Origin: CAJBVG01 sp044337515
Lineage (GTDB): Bacteria > Bacteroidota > Bacteroidia > Sphingobacteriales > Sphingobacteriaceae
Length of the DNA: 64,000 nucleotides
Direction: 5' to 3'
Assembly: GCA_044337515.1 (NCBI GenBank)
Contig: JBIINK010000005.1
Location: 1 to 64,000 of the forward strand
A model generated the notes under the pieces. That model was given only the letters and a program-made list of their open reading frames with translations. It searched no databases and was not told the DNA's origin. Shown one piece after another: positions 33,501 through 43,056 of this stretch (position 1 is its first letter; every line of letters starts with the position of its first letter). The position numbers were made by a program, and so were the translations under genes.

Positions 33501-35860
33501 TCTACTAGAAGTCTACTTGTTAAAGTTTTATTGTTTCCTTTCACATTGATTAAATACATTCCATTCGGAAGGTCATTTAATAGTAAGCTAACAATATTAT
33601 TGTTCACGCTTATTTTGTTTGAAGAAACACTCATCACTTTTTTACCCATCGCATCAGTAATAATGATGTTTTCAATATTAAAATTCGGTGGGATTTGAAT
33701 ATTTATTTTACCTGTACTTGGGTTAGGATATAATACTATTGCATTCGTATTGATTGAATGAATTCCAGAATTTCCTCCTAGTCCTCTGTGCCCATATAAA
33801 CCAGTACCTGTACCTACTAATAAGTCATCAAAAAACAACACATTAATTTGAGTACCCATAGGGTAAGTAAATCCTACATTCCAAGATGTGCCTGATAGTG
33901 CATAATTATACACTTCATTATCTACCGCTACATATACAGTGTCATGACCTAAGGTAATTGCATATCCTTGTTTTCCGGTAATCATTGGAAACCCAGTGGT
34001 AGTAAAGGGTGTCCATTTATTCGTTGTGTTTGTAGGCTTGTAATAGGCAATTGGATGATTTACTCCTGCATCGGTACCGCATGCAAATACAGTATCTCCA
34101 GCAGCATTCGTATGTAAATCACGTATGCTCGCTACTATTAATGAACCGGTACTGGTATTACCTGCATTCATGTCCTGAGTAGCAGTCCAAGTTGAACCCG
34201 CTTTAACTACTCTGTATACACTTCTACCTGTTGGCGCGCTTAAATCATAATCAACACCAACATAAGCAATAGTATCTGTTCCTTCTTTTGTAAACACAAT
34301 ATCATACACATCAACATCATGGTTTGGTGTAGAAGCAACATTCAATTTTATTTGTGCCCAAGTACTCCCTGAATTTTCAGAGAAGAAAAGTCCACCTTTA
34401 TCTGATCCTTGTAATTGATAACCTGCAAAAATTATTGATGAATCATATGGGCAAGTTTCTATAGCCTCACATACAATTGCGCCTGTCCAATTATAGGGCG
34501 CGTTCTCTGGTGAAAATACTTGTGTCCAACTCGTTCCTCCATTAAAGGTTCTATACACTCTTGAGTTACCTACATAAACAATGTTAGTATCACCTGCCAT
34601 ATCACTAGAATAATAGGGTGAACCATCACCATTAGGAAACATTGCGGGAGTCCAGTTTGGAGAAGTCGTATATGTAGAAACTTTTCGTATTCCTGCTTTC
34701 GATGCTAGCCATGCTGTAGTCTTATCACTCGTCATGTCAAAGTCCATTACTTGTACAGCTTCAACACCATTGTCAATTTCAAAAATGGTATAACCTTCGT
34801 TTATCGATGCACCTATCCCTTGGTCGGTTGTCATGTATACAATATTGGTATCATTCGGGTCTGAATAAACTGCACCATCATTTGGGTGAGTTTCAAAACC
34901 TGTTTGTCCGAACGTAATCCATGAACCTGCTACCCCTTTATTATTACTTGCAATTTTTGCGAAATAAACATGATAGTTAGAAGATGTTCCACTAAAGGCA
35001 ATGACCTCACCAGCTACACCACTTATTCCAGTATTTACATTTGTATATGCAGTATCGTTATCCGAATATTCAAACTGCTTCGTTATTGGACCCATACTTG
35101 TATTTGATCCCGCGATAAACAAACGTCCATCTGGAGCAATGTTCATCGTAGTATAATTATTCATTGCCGAAATTGCTGCGGGAGAAATATCAGTAAATGT
35201 AGTTGTGCTTGAAAACGAATCGTAAGCCGATTTAGATTTATATAATTTCATTGAAGCACCAGTACCTGAATAAAATACATATAGTGCATTATTTGTTGGA
35301 TCTACTGCAAACGTTGGGTTTCCAGGAGTAGGCGGCATCGCTATAGGCGAACCAACTCCTGCTGTGAAATTTCCACTTGCATCTAATGTTCCGAAATTTA
35401 ATTGTGCAGCATTTGCGTAAAACATTACATTACCCGAAATAAACGAAACGTAGTTTCCTCCTGTTGCAACACTCGTTGCAGCAGTTGCTGTTGCTGTAGT
35501 TTTGTAAAGTGTATTTTGTGCAGTAAAATAAATTGTTCCTGATGTTTGGTGTACTTGGAAATTACGTATTCCACCACCAAAATTTTTGGTTGCATCTGCC
35601 GATTTTAATTTGTGGAATGTTGGACTAAATGTTGGAGTAGTTGCCGGTGTTGCTACATCTGCATAAAACATAGAGTTTGCACTCTCTGTAGAAATTATTA
35701 TTCGAGATGAATCAGGTTTATACGGATATCCAGAAATATAATTAATTCGACCTCCGTAAACATTTTCAACTTCGGGTTTTCCGAGTTGTGCCCATGAATA
35801 ATTCGCTGAGAAGAGCAGGATTATCATTAGCAATTTTATTGTAGTAAAATGAACTTTCAT
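33494..35860 (-). CDS. T9SS-exported BNR/sialidase-like propeller protein
   Basis: A 788-residue protein: signal peptide to about residue 24 (NYSWAQ), a long region of photosystem/BNR-type repeats (RTFNGGTSWTQVF, FSENSGSTWAQIK, YGRN-free Asp-box-like motifs), and a C-terminal T9SS tail (VLYPNPSTGKINIQIPPNF, ITDAMGKKVMSVS, GMYLINVKGN, LLVEK). Asp-box propellers include sialidases and surface adhesins; no sialidase active-site set is recognised, so a binding or structural role is as likely. Confidence 0.87.
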   Translation of the reverse strand: MKVHFTTIKLLMIILLFSANYSWAQLGKPEVENVYGGRINYISGYPYKPDSSRIIISTESANSMFYADVATPATTPTFSPTFHKLKSADATKNFGGGIRNFQVHQTSGTIYFTAQNTLYKTTATATAATSVATGGNYVSFISGNVMFYANAAQLNFGTLDASGNFTAGVGSPIAMPPTPGNPTFAVDPTNNALYVFYSGTGASMKLYKSKSAYDSFSSTTTFTDISPAAISAMNNYTTMNIAPDGRLFIAGSNTSMGPITKQFEYSDNDTAYTNVNTGISGVAGEVIAFSGTSSNYHVYFAKIASNNKGVAGSWITFGQTGFETHPNDGAVYSDPNDTNIVYMTTDQGIGASINEGYTIFEIDNGVEAVQVMDFDMTSDKTTAWLASKAGIRKVSTYTTSPNWTPAMFPNGDGSPYYSSDMAGDTNIVYVGNSRVYRTFNGGTSWTQVFSPENAPYNWTGAIVCEAIETCPYDSSIIFAGYQLQGSDKGGLFFSENSGSTWAQIKLNVASTPNHDVDVYDIVFTKEGTDTIAYVGVDYDLSAPTGRSVYRVVKAGSTWTATQDMNAGNTSTGSLIVASIRDLHTNAAGDTVFACGTDAGVNHPIAYYKPTNTTNKWTPFTTTGFPMITGKQGYAITLGHDTVYVAVDNEVYNYALSGTSWNVGFTYPMGTQINVLFFDDLLVGTGTGLYGHRGLGGNSGIHSINTNAIVLYPNPSTGKINIQIPPNFNIENIIITDAMGKKVMSVSSNKISVNNNIVSLLLNDLPNGMYLINVKGNNKTLTSRLLVEK

Positions 35861-35909
35861 AATCAGTGGTATTTAAGCGTAATTGGTTAGTTATCTTAAA
35901 GTTACAACT

Positions 35910-36335
35910 TTATTGACCAGAAGCAAATTTTCTTAACATCCTATAATTCTCAATATATCCACTAATTGAATCTTGCCCATCTGACCAATAAACGGCGTTT
36001 GTAGTGCTATCTTTTCTACTTAATATAGAATAGGTGAGGTTTCCTGGCTTTTTATAAGGCTTGTTCAGTATGCCTGATGAATATACTTTTTGAAATAATA
36101 GTGCAACAGAATCAGTAGTACTCATTCGGTAAAACTTCTGATTGTATGCCTTACCTGCAGTATGATAGATGACGTAAATCTCTGCATTCTTTTGAATCAA
36201 GAAACCTGTTGTTGTTCCCGCAAAACCTCCACTCGCTTTTACTTCTATCGCATCATAAGGAACAAACTGCTCTACTCTCTTTTGTCGAGATGAACAAGCT
36301 GTAAAAAGTAAAAAGATGATGAAGTAACGTTTCAT
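35910..36335 (-). CDS. Small predicted lipoprotein, function unknown
   Basis: A 141-residue protein starting MKRYFIIFLLFTACSSRQ; the cysteine at residue 14 after LFTA fits a lipobox. The remainder (FVPYDAIEVKASGGFAGTTT, AEIYVIYHTAGKAYNQKF) contains no motif I can assign. It lies 24 bases after the isoaspartyl peptidase gene on the same strand and so may be part of the cyanophycin-related unit. Confidence 0.65.
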   Translation of the reverse strand: MKRYFIIFLLFTACSSRQKRVEQFVPYDAIEVKASGGFAGTTTGFLIQKNAEIYVIYHTAGKAYNQKFYRMSTTDSVALLFQKVYSSGILNKPYKKPGNLTYSILSRKDSTTNAVYWSDGQDSISGYIENYRMLRKFASGQ

Positions 36336-36359
36336 AATCCTAATGTACGAAATATTTAT

Positions 36360-37202
36360 TTATTGAAAACATTCGATAATACCTTCATCGCAGCTAGCCC
36401 AAACCATATAGGGGTGCGAATCTTGATGGTAAATACTTCCATCTTTTTCAATACAAATTGCACCAGCAAAACCATCGATTTCTTTTAATTCAAAAAAGCT
36501 TTTTTCAAATGCTTTCTCCATACTAAAACCATCGCTAATTCGGGTAACAATTTTTGTAGCGAGTGCTACACTAACAATATCTTCGCCAACACCAGTACAA
36601 GAAACTCCTGCAAAGTTGTTGGCAAAATTTCCTGCAGCTGTTGCAGAGTCTGAAATTCTTCCTACCAACTCAAAGCCTTTGCCACCGGTCGATGTAGCCG
36701 CTGCAATTTTTCCTTCTGCATCTAATGCTACACAACCAACCGTTCCTAATCCTAACGATTTTACTTTCTCTTCGTATTCTTTTCTTCGTTGTGGTAATTC
36801 TGGATTGTATGATGGAATATTTTTTTCGGTAGCATATTTATTTGCGCCTTCTGCTCCTAAAACTCTATCGTCTTCTTGCATTAATAATTCAGCAAGTCGA
36901 ATCGGATTTTGAATATTTTGCACATTAATAACACCAGAAAACTTTTTAGAATTTCCATCATGAATAGATGAACTCATTCTAATTTTTCCATCGCTTTGAA
37001 TTTGAGATCCTAATCCAGCATTAAATAAGATATTGTTTTCTAAAAGAGAAACAGCATACACCACCGTTTCCACTGCGGTATGCGTTTTTAAATATTCATA
37101 GCTGTCTCCAGCAATTTCTTTTAATGCATTTTGCTTCGCATGCTTTACTTCCAAGCTTGTACTAGATTCTGAAAAGAAACCACCGTGAATGATTAATTTC
37201 AT
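36360..37202 (-). CDS. iaaA: Isoaspartyl peptidase / plant-type L-asparaginase (Ntn hydrolase)
   Basis: A 280-residue Ntn-hydrolase of the asparaginase 2 family. The autocleavage and nucleophile threonine is T154 in GLGTVGCVALD, followed by TSTGGKGFELVGRISDSATA, the substrate-binding segment. Members hydrolyse beta-aspartyl dipeptides; next to a cyanophycinase the likely substrate is beta-Asp-Arg released from cyanophycin. The ATG overlaps the cyanophycinase stop by four bases. The symbol is by family; asparaginase activity is possible. Confidence 0.9.
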   Translation of the reverse strand: MKLIIHGGFFSESSTSLEVKHAKQNALKEIAGDSYEYLKTHTAVETVVYAVSLLENNILFNAGLGSQIQSDGKIRMSSSIHDGNSKKFSGVINVQNIQNPIRLAELLMQEDDRVLGAEGANKYATEKNIPSYNPELPQRRKEYEEKVKSLGLGTVGCVALDAEGKIAAATSTGGKGFELVGRISDSATAAGNFANNFAGVSCTGVGEDIVSVALATKIVTRISDGFSMEKAFEKSFFELKEIDGFAGAICIEKDGSIYHQDSHPYMVWASCDEGIIECFQ

Positions 37203-38101
37203 CTGTCTATTTTTGCGTATCGGTCTACGTCTTTTTTATGATTTTTATTGATTATCATTTTCGACGTTTCCAAGTCATATAAATCATGCATTGCCATTAC
37301 ATGAACTACTACATGGTCAATAGATATAGGGGTTCCAATAGATACGTCGGTAATGTTTGTGTCTCTGATTGATTTTCCATCAACCAACATCACTAAGCCA
37401 GAGCCAATCGCTTCCATCTCATGACCATCCTTAATTAACAAGCCGGTGTCTTCTCCTAAGCCCACTCCTAATATCATCGGGTTGCTAACTACTGCTTGAA
37501 ATAATCGTCCAATTCTTCCGCGATGAACAAAGTGAGTGTCAATAATTACATCGTTAATTAATCCTAATCCACCAGTAATTTTTACTTCTCCTTTTAATAA
37601 TGCTTCAGAGCTAGAACCTTGGTAAATCATATTGTTCGAGCATGCTGCAGCACCTGCAGATGTTCCAGAAATAACAAAGTTTGTTTCTTGGTATTTTTTG
37701 ATGAGCAACTTGTGAAATTCAGTTCCTCCTAATATGGATGTTAATCGTAATTGATCTCCACCAGTAAACATCACTACATCGGCTTCTCTTAATCGAGTTA
37801 CGAAATGTTCATCATTCGCTTCATCGCGAACCGTGATGTTCATTACACCAACATTATTTGAGCCTAAGTATGAAAATGCTTTTACATATTCTTCGCCTAC
37901 TGCTTCTGGTATTTGTGATGCTGTGGTGATTACTTCAACTCTCGACAATTCTTGATTTGCCGATTCCAGTATTATACGTTTTAGAATTCCTTTTTCAAAA
38001 AAATTTAGATTGCTCTCAATTTCTTCTTTATAGTTCTTCTCGGTAAAACTACCGGTATCAACTGCCCCCCCAATAATGATTAACTTTCCTATTGGTTTCA
38101 T
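37199..38101 (-). CDS. cphB: Cyanophycinase
   Basis: A 300-residue serine peptidase of family S51 that cleaves the storage polymer cyanophycin to beta-Asp-Arg dipeptides. The nucleophile is S148 in ISGTSAGAAACS; FTGGDQLRL near residue 112 and THFVHRGRIGRLFQAVV near 190 are also characteristic. There is no signal peptide, so it acts in the cytoplasm. It is translationally coupled to the isoaspartyl peptidase and divergent from cphA. Confidence 0.94.
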   Translation of the reverse strand: MKPIGKLIIIGGAVDTGSFTEKNYKEEIESNLNFFEKGILKRIILESANQELSRVEVITTASQIPEAVGEEYVKAFSYLGSNNVGVMNITVRDEANDEHFVTRLREADVVMFTGGDQLRLTSILGGTEFHKLLIKKYQETNFVISGTSAGAAACSNNMIYQGSSSEALLKGEVKITGGLGLINDVIIDTHFVHRGRIGRLFQAVVSNPMILGVGLGEDTGLLIKDGHEMEAIGSGLVMLVDGKSIRDTNITDVSIGTPISIDHVVVHVMAMHDLYDLETSKMIINKNHKKDVDRYAKIDR

Positions 38102-38231
38102 ATAATATTAATGTTAGTAGAATATTAAATCTAAAACAATAATAGTAATATATTTTATAAAATATGCATCAATGCATTTGGTTTTCAAATTATTATTTTA
38201 TTAAATTACCAATCTATATAAACTTACGCAT

Positions 38232-40847
38232 ATGAAGATATTGAGTATACAAGCGTTGAGAGGCCCAAACATTTGGAGCGTGCGTCGCAAAAAACTAATA
38301 CAAATGCGTCTCGACCTTGAGGATATGGAGCAAAAACCAAGTAATTTGGTAGATGGCTTCCCTGATCGTTTAGAAGCTTTATTCCCTACAATGTATGAGC
38401 ATCGTTGCTCTGAGGGGGTTGCGGGTGGCTTTTTTATGCGTGTTCGTCGCGGAACTTGGATGGGTCACGTTATTGAACATATTGCTTTAGAAATACAAAC
38501 TCTTGCCGGAATGGAAACGGGATTCGGTAGAACTCGTGAAACTAAAACTCCAGGCATATACAATGTTGTTTTCAGTTATACAGAAGAAAGTGTTGGCTTA
38601 TTTGCTGGTGAAGCTGCTGTTCGTATTACCGAGGCCCTAATTTCGGGTGAAGGGTACGACCTATCTGCCGATATTAAACGAATGCGAGAAATACGAGAAG
38701 AAGTTCGACTTGGACCAAGCACTTCCTCTTTAGTAGATGAAGCCGTTTCTCGTGATATTCCATGGATTCGCTTAGGTACTAATTCTCTTATTCAATTAGG
38801 GTATGGTGTAAACCAAGCTCGTTTTCAAGCAACCATTACCGATAAAACTTCTAACATCGCTGTAGATATTGCTTGTAATAAAGAACTAACTAAAAAAATG
38901 TTATACAATGCAGCAATCCCTGTTGCAAAAGGCGATATCGTTATTGATGAAGAAGATCTTAAACGTTGCATAGATCGTATCGGATTCCCAATTGTATTAA
39001 AACCTCTAGATGGCAATCATGGTAAGGGTGCTTCCATTAATGTGAAAACTATGGAAGATGCGCTTGCTGGTTTAGAGTTTGCAAAAAAATATTCTAGAAA
39101 AGTAATTGTTGAACGTTTTATAACAGGATACGATTTCCGTGTTCTAGTAATCGACAATAAAGTAGTTGCTGCTGCCCAACGTGTACCAGCAAATGTTAAA
39201 GGTGATGGGAAACATTCCGTTCAAGAATTAATTGAAACAGAAAATTTAGACCCTCGTCGTGGTTACGGACATGAAAACGTTTTAACAGAAATTACTGTTG
39301 ATCGCGACACAACTGACCTACTTGATAAAATGGGATATACCTTAGATACTATTCCTAAAAAAGGTGAAATTGTTTATCTAAAATCAACCGCTAATCTTTC
39401 TACTGGTGGAACTTCTATCGATGTTACCGACATGATGCATCCAGAAAATATTTTCTTATCAGAGCGTATTTCTCGTGTAATTGGATTAGATGTTTGTGGT
39501 ATTGATATCATGGCAGAAAATTTAACTCAACCCTTAAAAGAAAATGGTGGAGTAATTTTAGAAGTAAATGCTGCTCCTGGTTTCCGTATGCACCTAGCTC
39601 CTGCAGAAGGCTTGCCTAGAAACGTTGCTGCTCCAGTGATCGATATGCTTTACCCACTTGGTAAACCATCTCGTATTCCAATTATCGCTGTAACTGGAAC
39701 AAATGGTAAAACTACGACCACTCGCTTAATTGCACACATCGTAAAAAATATGGGTTACCGTGTGGGCTTCACTACTTCAGATGGTATCTACGTTCAAAAT
39801 CATATGCTCGAAAAGGGCGATACCACTGGACCATACAGTGCTGAATTTATTTTAAAAGATCCTACTGTCGATTTTGCTATTCTTGAAACTGCTCGTGGTG
39901 GTATTCTTCGTTCTGGATTAGGATTTAGTCGTTGCGATATTGGTGTCATTACAAATATTCAAGAAGATCATTTAGGTCTTAATGATATTGATACACTAGA
40001 AGATGTTGCTCGTGTAAAATCTACTGTTGTAAAAAGTGTTAAGAAAGATGGATGGGCTGTATTAAATGCAGAAGATGAATATTGTGTAAAAGTTGCTGGA
40101 GAACTCGATTGTAAAATTGCCTATTTCAGTTTAGATGAAAATAATCCTGTTATCAAGAAACATTGCAAAGCCGGTGGTATTGCAGCGATTTATGAAAACG
40201 GATTTGTAACCATTAAAAAAGGTGATTGGAAAATTCGTGTTGAAAAAGTAACAACCATTCCTTTAACACTTGGTGGTAAAGCGCAATTCATGATTGCCAA
40301 TGTGTTGGCCGCAACTCTTGCTGGTTATTTATATGGCTTCAAAACAGAAGACATGCGCTTATCTCTTGAAACGTTCATTCCATCTGCTGCTCAAACGCCA
40401 GGTCGTATGAACATCTTTAATTTCAAAGAGTTTAAAGTGATGATCGACTTTGCCCATAACCCTTCAGGATACATGGCTGTTGAGAGTTTCTTAAATCAAA
40501 TTGAAAGTCCTTATAAAGTTGGTATTATCGCTGGTGTTGGTGATAGAAGAGATCAAGACATTACCGATTGCGGCGCTATCGCTGCTCGCATGTTCGATCA
40601 TATTATTATTCGTCAAGAAAAACATTTACGCGGAAGAACGGAAGAAGAAATTATCAACTTGATTTTAAAAGGAATTAATTCTGTCGATAAAAAAATATCT
40701 TACGAAATTATACCTAAAGAAGTGGAAGCCATTAAACATGCAATATCTACCGCTCAACCAGGTACATTCATCACAGCATTAAGTGATGTAATTACCAATG
40801 CTATTGATATTGTACAAAGTTATTTGGATAAGGAAGCAGGCCTTTAA
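38232..40847 (+). CDS. cphA: Cyanophycin synthetase
   Basis: It polymerises aspartate and arginine into multi-L-arginyl-poly-L-aspartate using ATP. The 871-residue length is typical of CphA1. An N-terminal domain (1-160) is followed by an ATP-grasp domain (about 200-480: GFPIVLKPLDGNHGKGASIN, ILEVNAAPGFRMH) and a Mur-ligase-like domain with the P-loop AVTGTNGKTTTTR near residues 485-497 and FAHNPSGYMAVE. Both ATP sites look intact. It is divergent from the degradation genes across a 130-base gap and ends at an intrinsic terminator. Confidence 0.96.
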   Translation: MKILSIQALRGPNIWSVRRKKLIQMRLDLEDMEQKPSNLVDGFPDRLEALFPTMYEHRCSEGVAGGFFMRVRRGTWMGHVIEHIALEIQTLAGMETGFGRTRETKTPGIYNVVFSYTEESVGLFAGEAAVRITEALISGEGYDLSADIKRMREIREEVRLGPSTSSLVDEAVSRDIPWIRLGTNSLIQLGYGVNQARFQATITDKTSNIAVDIACNKELTKKMLYNAAIPVAKGDIVIDEEDLKRCIDRIGFPIVLKPLDGNHGKGASINVKTMEDALAGLEFAKKYSRKVIVERFITGYDFRVLVIDNKVVAAAQRVPANVKGDGKHSVQELIETENLDPRRGYGHENVLTEITVDRDTTDLLDKMGYTLDTIPKKGEIVYLKSTANLSTGGTSIDVTDMMHPENIFLSERISRVIGLDVCGIDIMAENLTQPLKENGGVILEVNAAPGFRMHLAPAEGLPRNVAAPVIDMLYPLGKPSRIPIIAVTGTNGKTTTTRLIAHIVKNMGYRVGFTTSDGIYVQNHMLEKGDTTGPYSAEFILKDPTVDFAILETARGGILRSGLGFSRCDIGVITNIQEDHLGLNDIDTLEDVARVKSTVVKSVKKDGWAVLNAEDEYCVKVAGELDCKIAYFSLDENNPVIKKHCKAGGIAAIYENGFVTIKKGDWKIRVEKVTTIPLTLGGKAQFMIANVLAATLAGYLYGFKTEDMRLSLETFIPSAAQTPGRMNIFNFKEFKVMIDFAHNPSGYMAVESFLNQIESPYKVGIIAGVGDRRDQDITDCGAIAARMFDHIIIRQEKHLRGRTEEEIINLILKGINSVDKKISYEIIPKEVEAIKHAISTAQPGTFITALSDVITNAIDIVQSYLDKEAGL

Positions 40848-40852
40848 TCAAA

Positions 40853-40913
40853 TTGTCGAAATGACGAATTAGCGAATTGTCGAAACCCCTGTGTTTTGCA
40901 ATTCGCTTTTTTT
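40853..40913 (+). terminator. Intrinsic terminator of cphA with iterated words
   Basis: GCGAATTG (40872-40879) pairs with CAATTCGC (40899-40906), followed by seven Ts. The upstream bases repeat AATTGTCGAAATGACGAATT-type words (AATTGTCGAAA occurs twice), so the terminator shows the same word-repeat style seen at other gene ends. Confidence 0.8.
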
Positions 40914-40971
40914 GTTTCAATAAACTCTAAAATACTTTTTTCTATTATCTATTTTCTAATTACATTTAAAC

Positions 40972-41718
40972 ATGAGAAAATCAGTTATCATCAGTGGTGC
41001 AGGTTCTGGAATTGGAAGAGCTATTGCCATTCGTTTAAGCGAATTAAATTTCGATTGTTACTTGCTTGGTCGTAATGCCGTGCATTTACAAAAAACCTTA
41101 ATCGCATTAAAAGATGGTGATCATTATTCGTTAGCTGCAGATATTAAAAATAAAGACAGCTTAGCATCTACGCTTTCAATTCTACGCAGACCAGTTGATG
41201 CATTAATTGCTAATGCTGGTATTGGTGGTGAAAATACTTGGGGTGATACTGATCGTTGGAATGATATTGTAGAAACAAATTTAACCGGTACTTACAATTT
41301 CATTAATACATTTTTGCCTCACTTAAAAGCATCTACTTCGCCTTACAAACATGTGGTAATGACTTCCTCTATTCTTGCGCGTTTAGGTGTAGCAAACTAC
41401 ACTGCGTATTGCGCATCAAAAGCTGGATTACTCGGACTCATGCGATCAATGGCTGTTCAATATGCTGATGATAAAATTTTAGTAAATGCTATTTGCCCAG
41501 GCTGGGTAAACACTCAAATGTCGCAAGATGGTATGCAAGGAATTGCAAATGGTATTGGAGTAAGTGTACAAGAATTTTATGACATCGCAATGCAATCTGT
41601 TCCTTTACGTAAAATGTCAGAACCTTCAGAAATTGCCGATCTTGTAGCTTATTTACTTCATCAACAAAGCATAACCGGACAAACGTTTGATATTAATAAT
41701 GGCGCTGTGATGAACTAA
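40972..41718 (+). CDS. Short-chain dehydrogenase/reductase
   Basis: A 248-residue classical SDR. The cofactor-binding motif SGAGSGIG is at residues 8-15, NAG at 81-83, and the catalytic S133, Y146 and K150 (YCASK) have the correct spacing. Arg/Asn-rich residues after the second strand (LLGRN) suggest NADP preference, which is tentative. The substrate is not predictable; FabG-like and sugar-alcohol dehydrogenases look alike. Single gene between cphA and a convergent oxidoreductase. Confidence 0.9.
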   Translation: MRKSVIISGAGSGIGRAIAIRLSELNFDCYLLGRNAVHLQKTLIALKDGDHYSLAADIKNKDSLASTLSILRRPVDALIANAGIGGENTWGDTDRWNDIVETNLTGTYNFINTFLPHLKASTSPYKHVVMTSSILARLGVANYTAYCASKAGLLGLMRSMAVQYADDKILVNAICPGWVNTQMSQDGMQGIANGIGVSVQEFYDIAMQSVPLRKMSEPSEIADLVAYLLHQQSITGQTFDINNGAVMN

Positions 41719-41730
41719 GTACATTGTATT

Positions 41731-41773
41731 ATGTATTATGTATTAAATAAAAATTACTTAATACTTAATACAT
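41731..41773. repeat. Word-built hairpin (ATGTATTATGTATTA / TACTTAATACTTAAT)
   Basis: The arms 41731-41749 and 41755-41773 are complementary at 17 of 19 positions around a five-base loop. It sits between the convergent SDR and DAO-type genes and resembles the block at 48618-48662. Confidence 0.75.
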
Positions 41774-41778
41774 TTTTA

Positions 41779-42957
41779 CTAGTCACCAGTTACCAAAAGC
41801 GCTACTTCCTCTCCAACCTTCGAGCCAATGGCAACGCCCATTCCATTACATCGTACAGCACAATAAACGTTTGGACTAAGTTCTTTTACTATGGGTGATA
41901 ATGTTTCACCAAATGCCATTATACCACTCCATTCCATATCGAATTCCCAGTCATTATCTTTTAAAATAATTTCATTTAGAATTCTGGTGATTTCATTTTT
42001 TATTTCTGAAGTAATTCCAAATTCAGTAGTGGTTTCTTTTTCAAAATTTAAATTTCTTCCACCACCAATTAATACACGGTCATCAATATTTCTGAAATAA
42101 ATATATCCTTCATTATAATGAAAAGTTCCCTTGAGTGATAAGTTTTTTATTGGTTTTGTTATGAATACTTGTCCGCGACCAGGAGTAATTTCTAACTCTG
42201 GAATTAAATCTTTCACAAAAGCATTAGTACAGATAACAACCTTTTGGGTATTAATGGTAAAATGTTCAGTAACTATTTTAATGTTGGGCAACTGTTCCGG
42301 TTGTTGATTGAAGTTTGCAGCTTCAATCAACACTTCCTTCTCTTTCTCATACCCTTTCACTTCGTGACCAAACAAAATTTCTATTCCACTATCTCTACAT
42401 TTCTTAATTAAAGCTTGCATCATTTTTCCCGAATGTATTTGTGCTTCATACGGATTGAAAATTAAATGCTTCACATTGCTTAATCCAAGTTCCGATATTT
42501 TATCATCTGCAAGTTGATATACATTTTCGCCAACACATTTTTTTAGTAGTGAATTGAAATGCCCTAATTTTTCGCAACACTCTTGCCAAAGCGTTTCATC
42601 TTTCTCTGTAAAAACTTCATATCCTCCCCAGTTATAAAATTCAATTGCTTCGTCACCTAAAGTCTGACGTAATTTTCTTAACCCTTCCCATCTTTTCTGT
42701 ACCAGCTGTAACAATTCCGTTTCCGAGCTTTTTTTCAATTGAACAATAAGCTCAGAAAGACTTCCAAAACAAGCAAAACCGGCGTTTTTAGTACTTGCCC
42801 CATCTGGTAAAAACGATCGCTCTAGCACCAAAACATTAGCACTAGGTTTCTTGTTCTTAATTTCTAAAGCGGCAAATAACCCCACAATACCTGCACCAAT
42901 GATAACATAGTCGGCATCCTTAAAAAATGACGTTCTTTCCCAATACGATTGGTTCAT
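41779..42957 (-). CDS. FAD-dependent oxidoreductase, DAO family
   Basis: A 392-residue protein with an N-terminal Rossmann FAD site, ADYVIIGAGIVGLFAALEI (residues 15-33), ERSFLPDGASTKNAGFACFG near residue 46-65, and a C-terminal VYCAVRCNGMGVAIGSKVGE, as in glycine/D-amino-acid oxidases and related dehydrogenases. No substrate can be assigned. It has no signal peptide and no operon partner. Confidence 0.88.
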   Translation of the reverse strand: MNQSYWERTSFFKDADYVIIGAGIVGLFAALEIKNKKPSANVLVLERSFLPDGASTKNAGFACFGSLSELIVQLKKSSETELLQLVQKRWEGLRKLRQTLGDEAIEFYNWGGYEVFTEKDETLWQECCEKLGHFNSLLKKCVGENVYQLADDKISELGLSNVKHLIFNPYEAQIHSGKMMQALIKKCRDSGIEILFGHEVKGYEKEKEVLIEAANFNQQPEQLPNIKIVTEHFTINTQKVVICTNAFVKDLIPELEITPGRGQVFITKPIKNLSLKGTFHYNEGYIYFRNIDDRVLIGGGRNLNFEKETTTEFGITSEIKNEITRILNEIILKDNDWEFDMEWSGIMAFGETLSPIVKELSPNVYCAVRCNGMGVAIGSKVGEEVALLVTGD

Positions 42958-42980
42958 GTGATACTATTTTGGTAAATTTG
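42949..42980 (+). promoter_or_regulatory. Promoter of the zinc metallopeptidase gene
   Basis: TTG at 42949-42951 and TAAATTTG at 42973-42980 match the Bacteroidota -33 and -7 elements with a 21-base spacer. The ATG is about 76 bases further on. The promoter overlaps the 5' end of the divergent DAO-type gene. Confidence 0.55.
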
Positions 42981-43056
42981 ACGTAATTAGTACGAAATGT
43001 CAGTGTTTTAAAAATGGCATTCGCTTTGATTAAAGGTATTTAAAAAAATAGAAATT

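Noticed and set aside
38161..38200. ATGCATCAATGCATTTGG before cphA as an operator or promoter.
   Set aside because: TGCATTTG is one mismatch from the -7 consensus and the ATGCAT pair is short; not enough to call a site.
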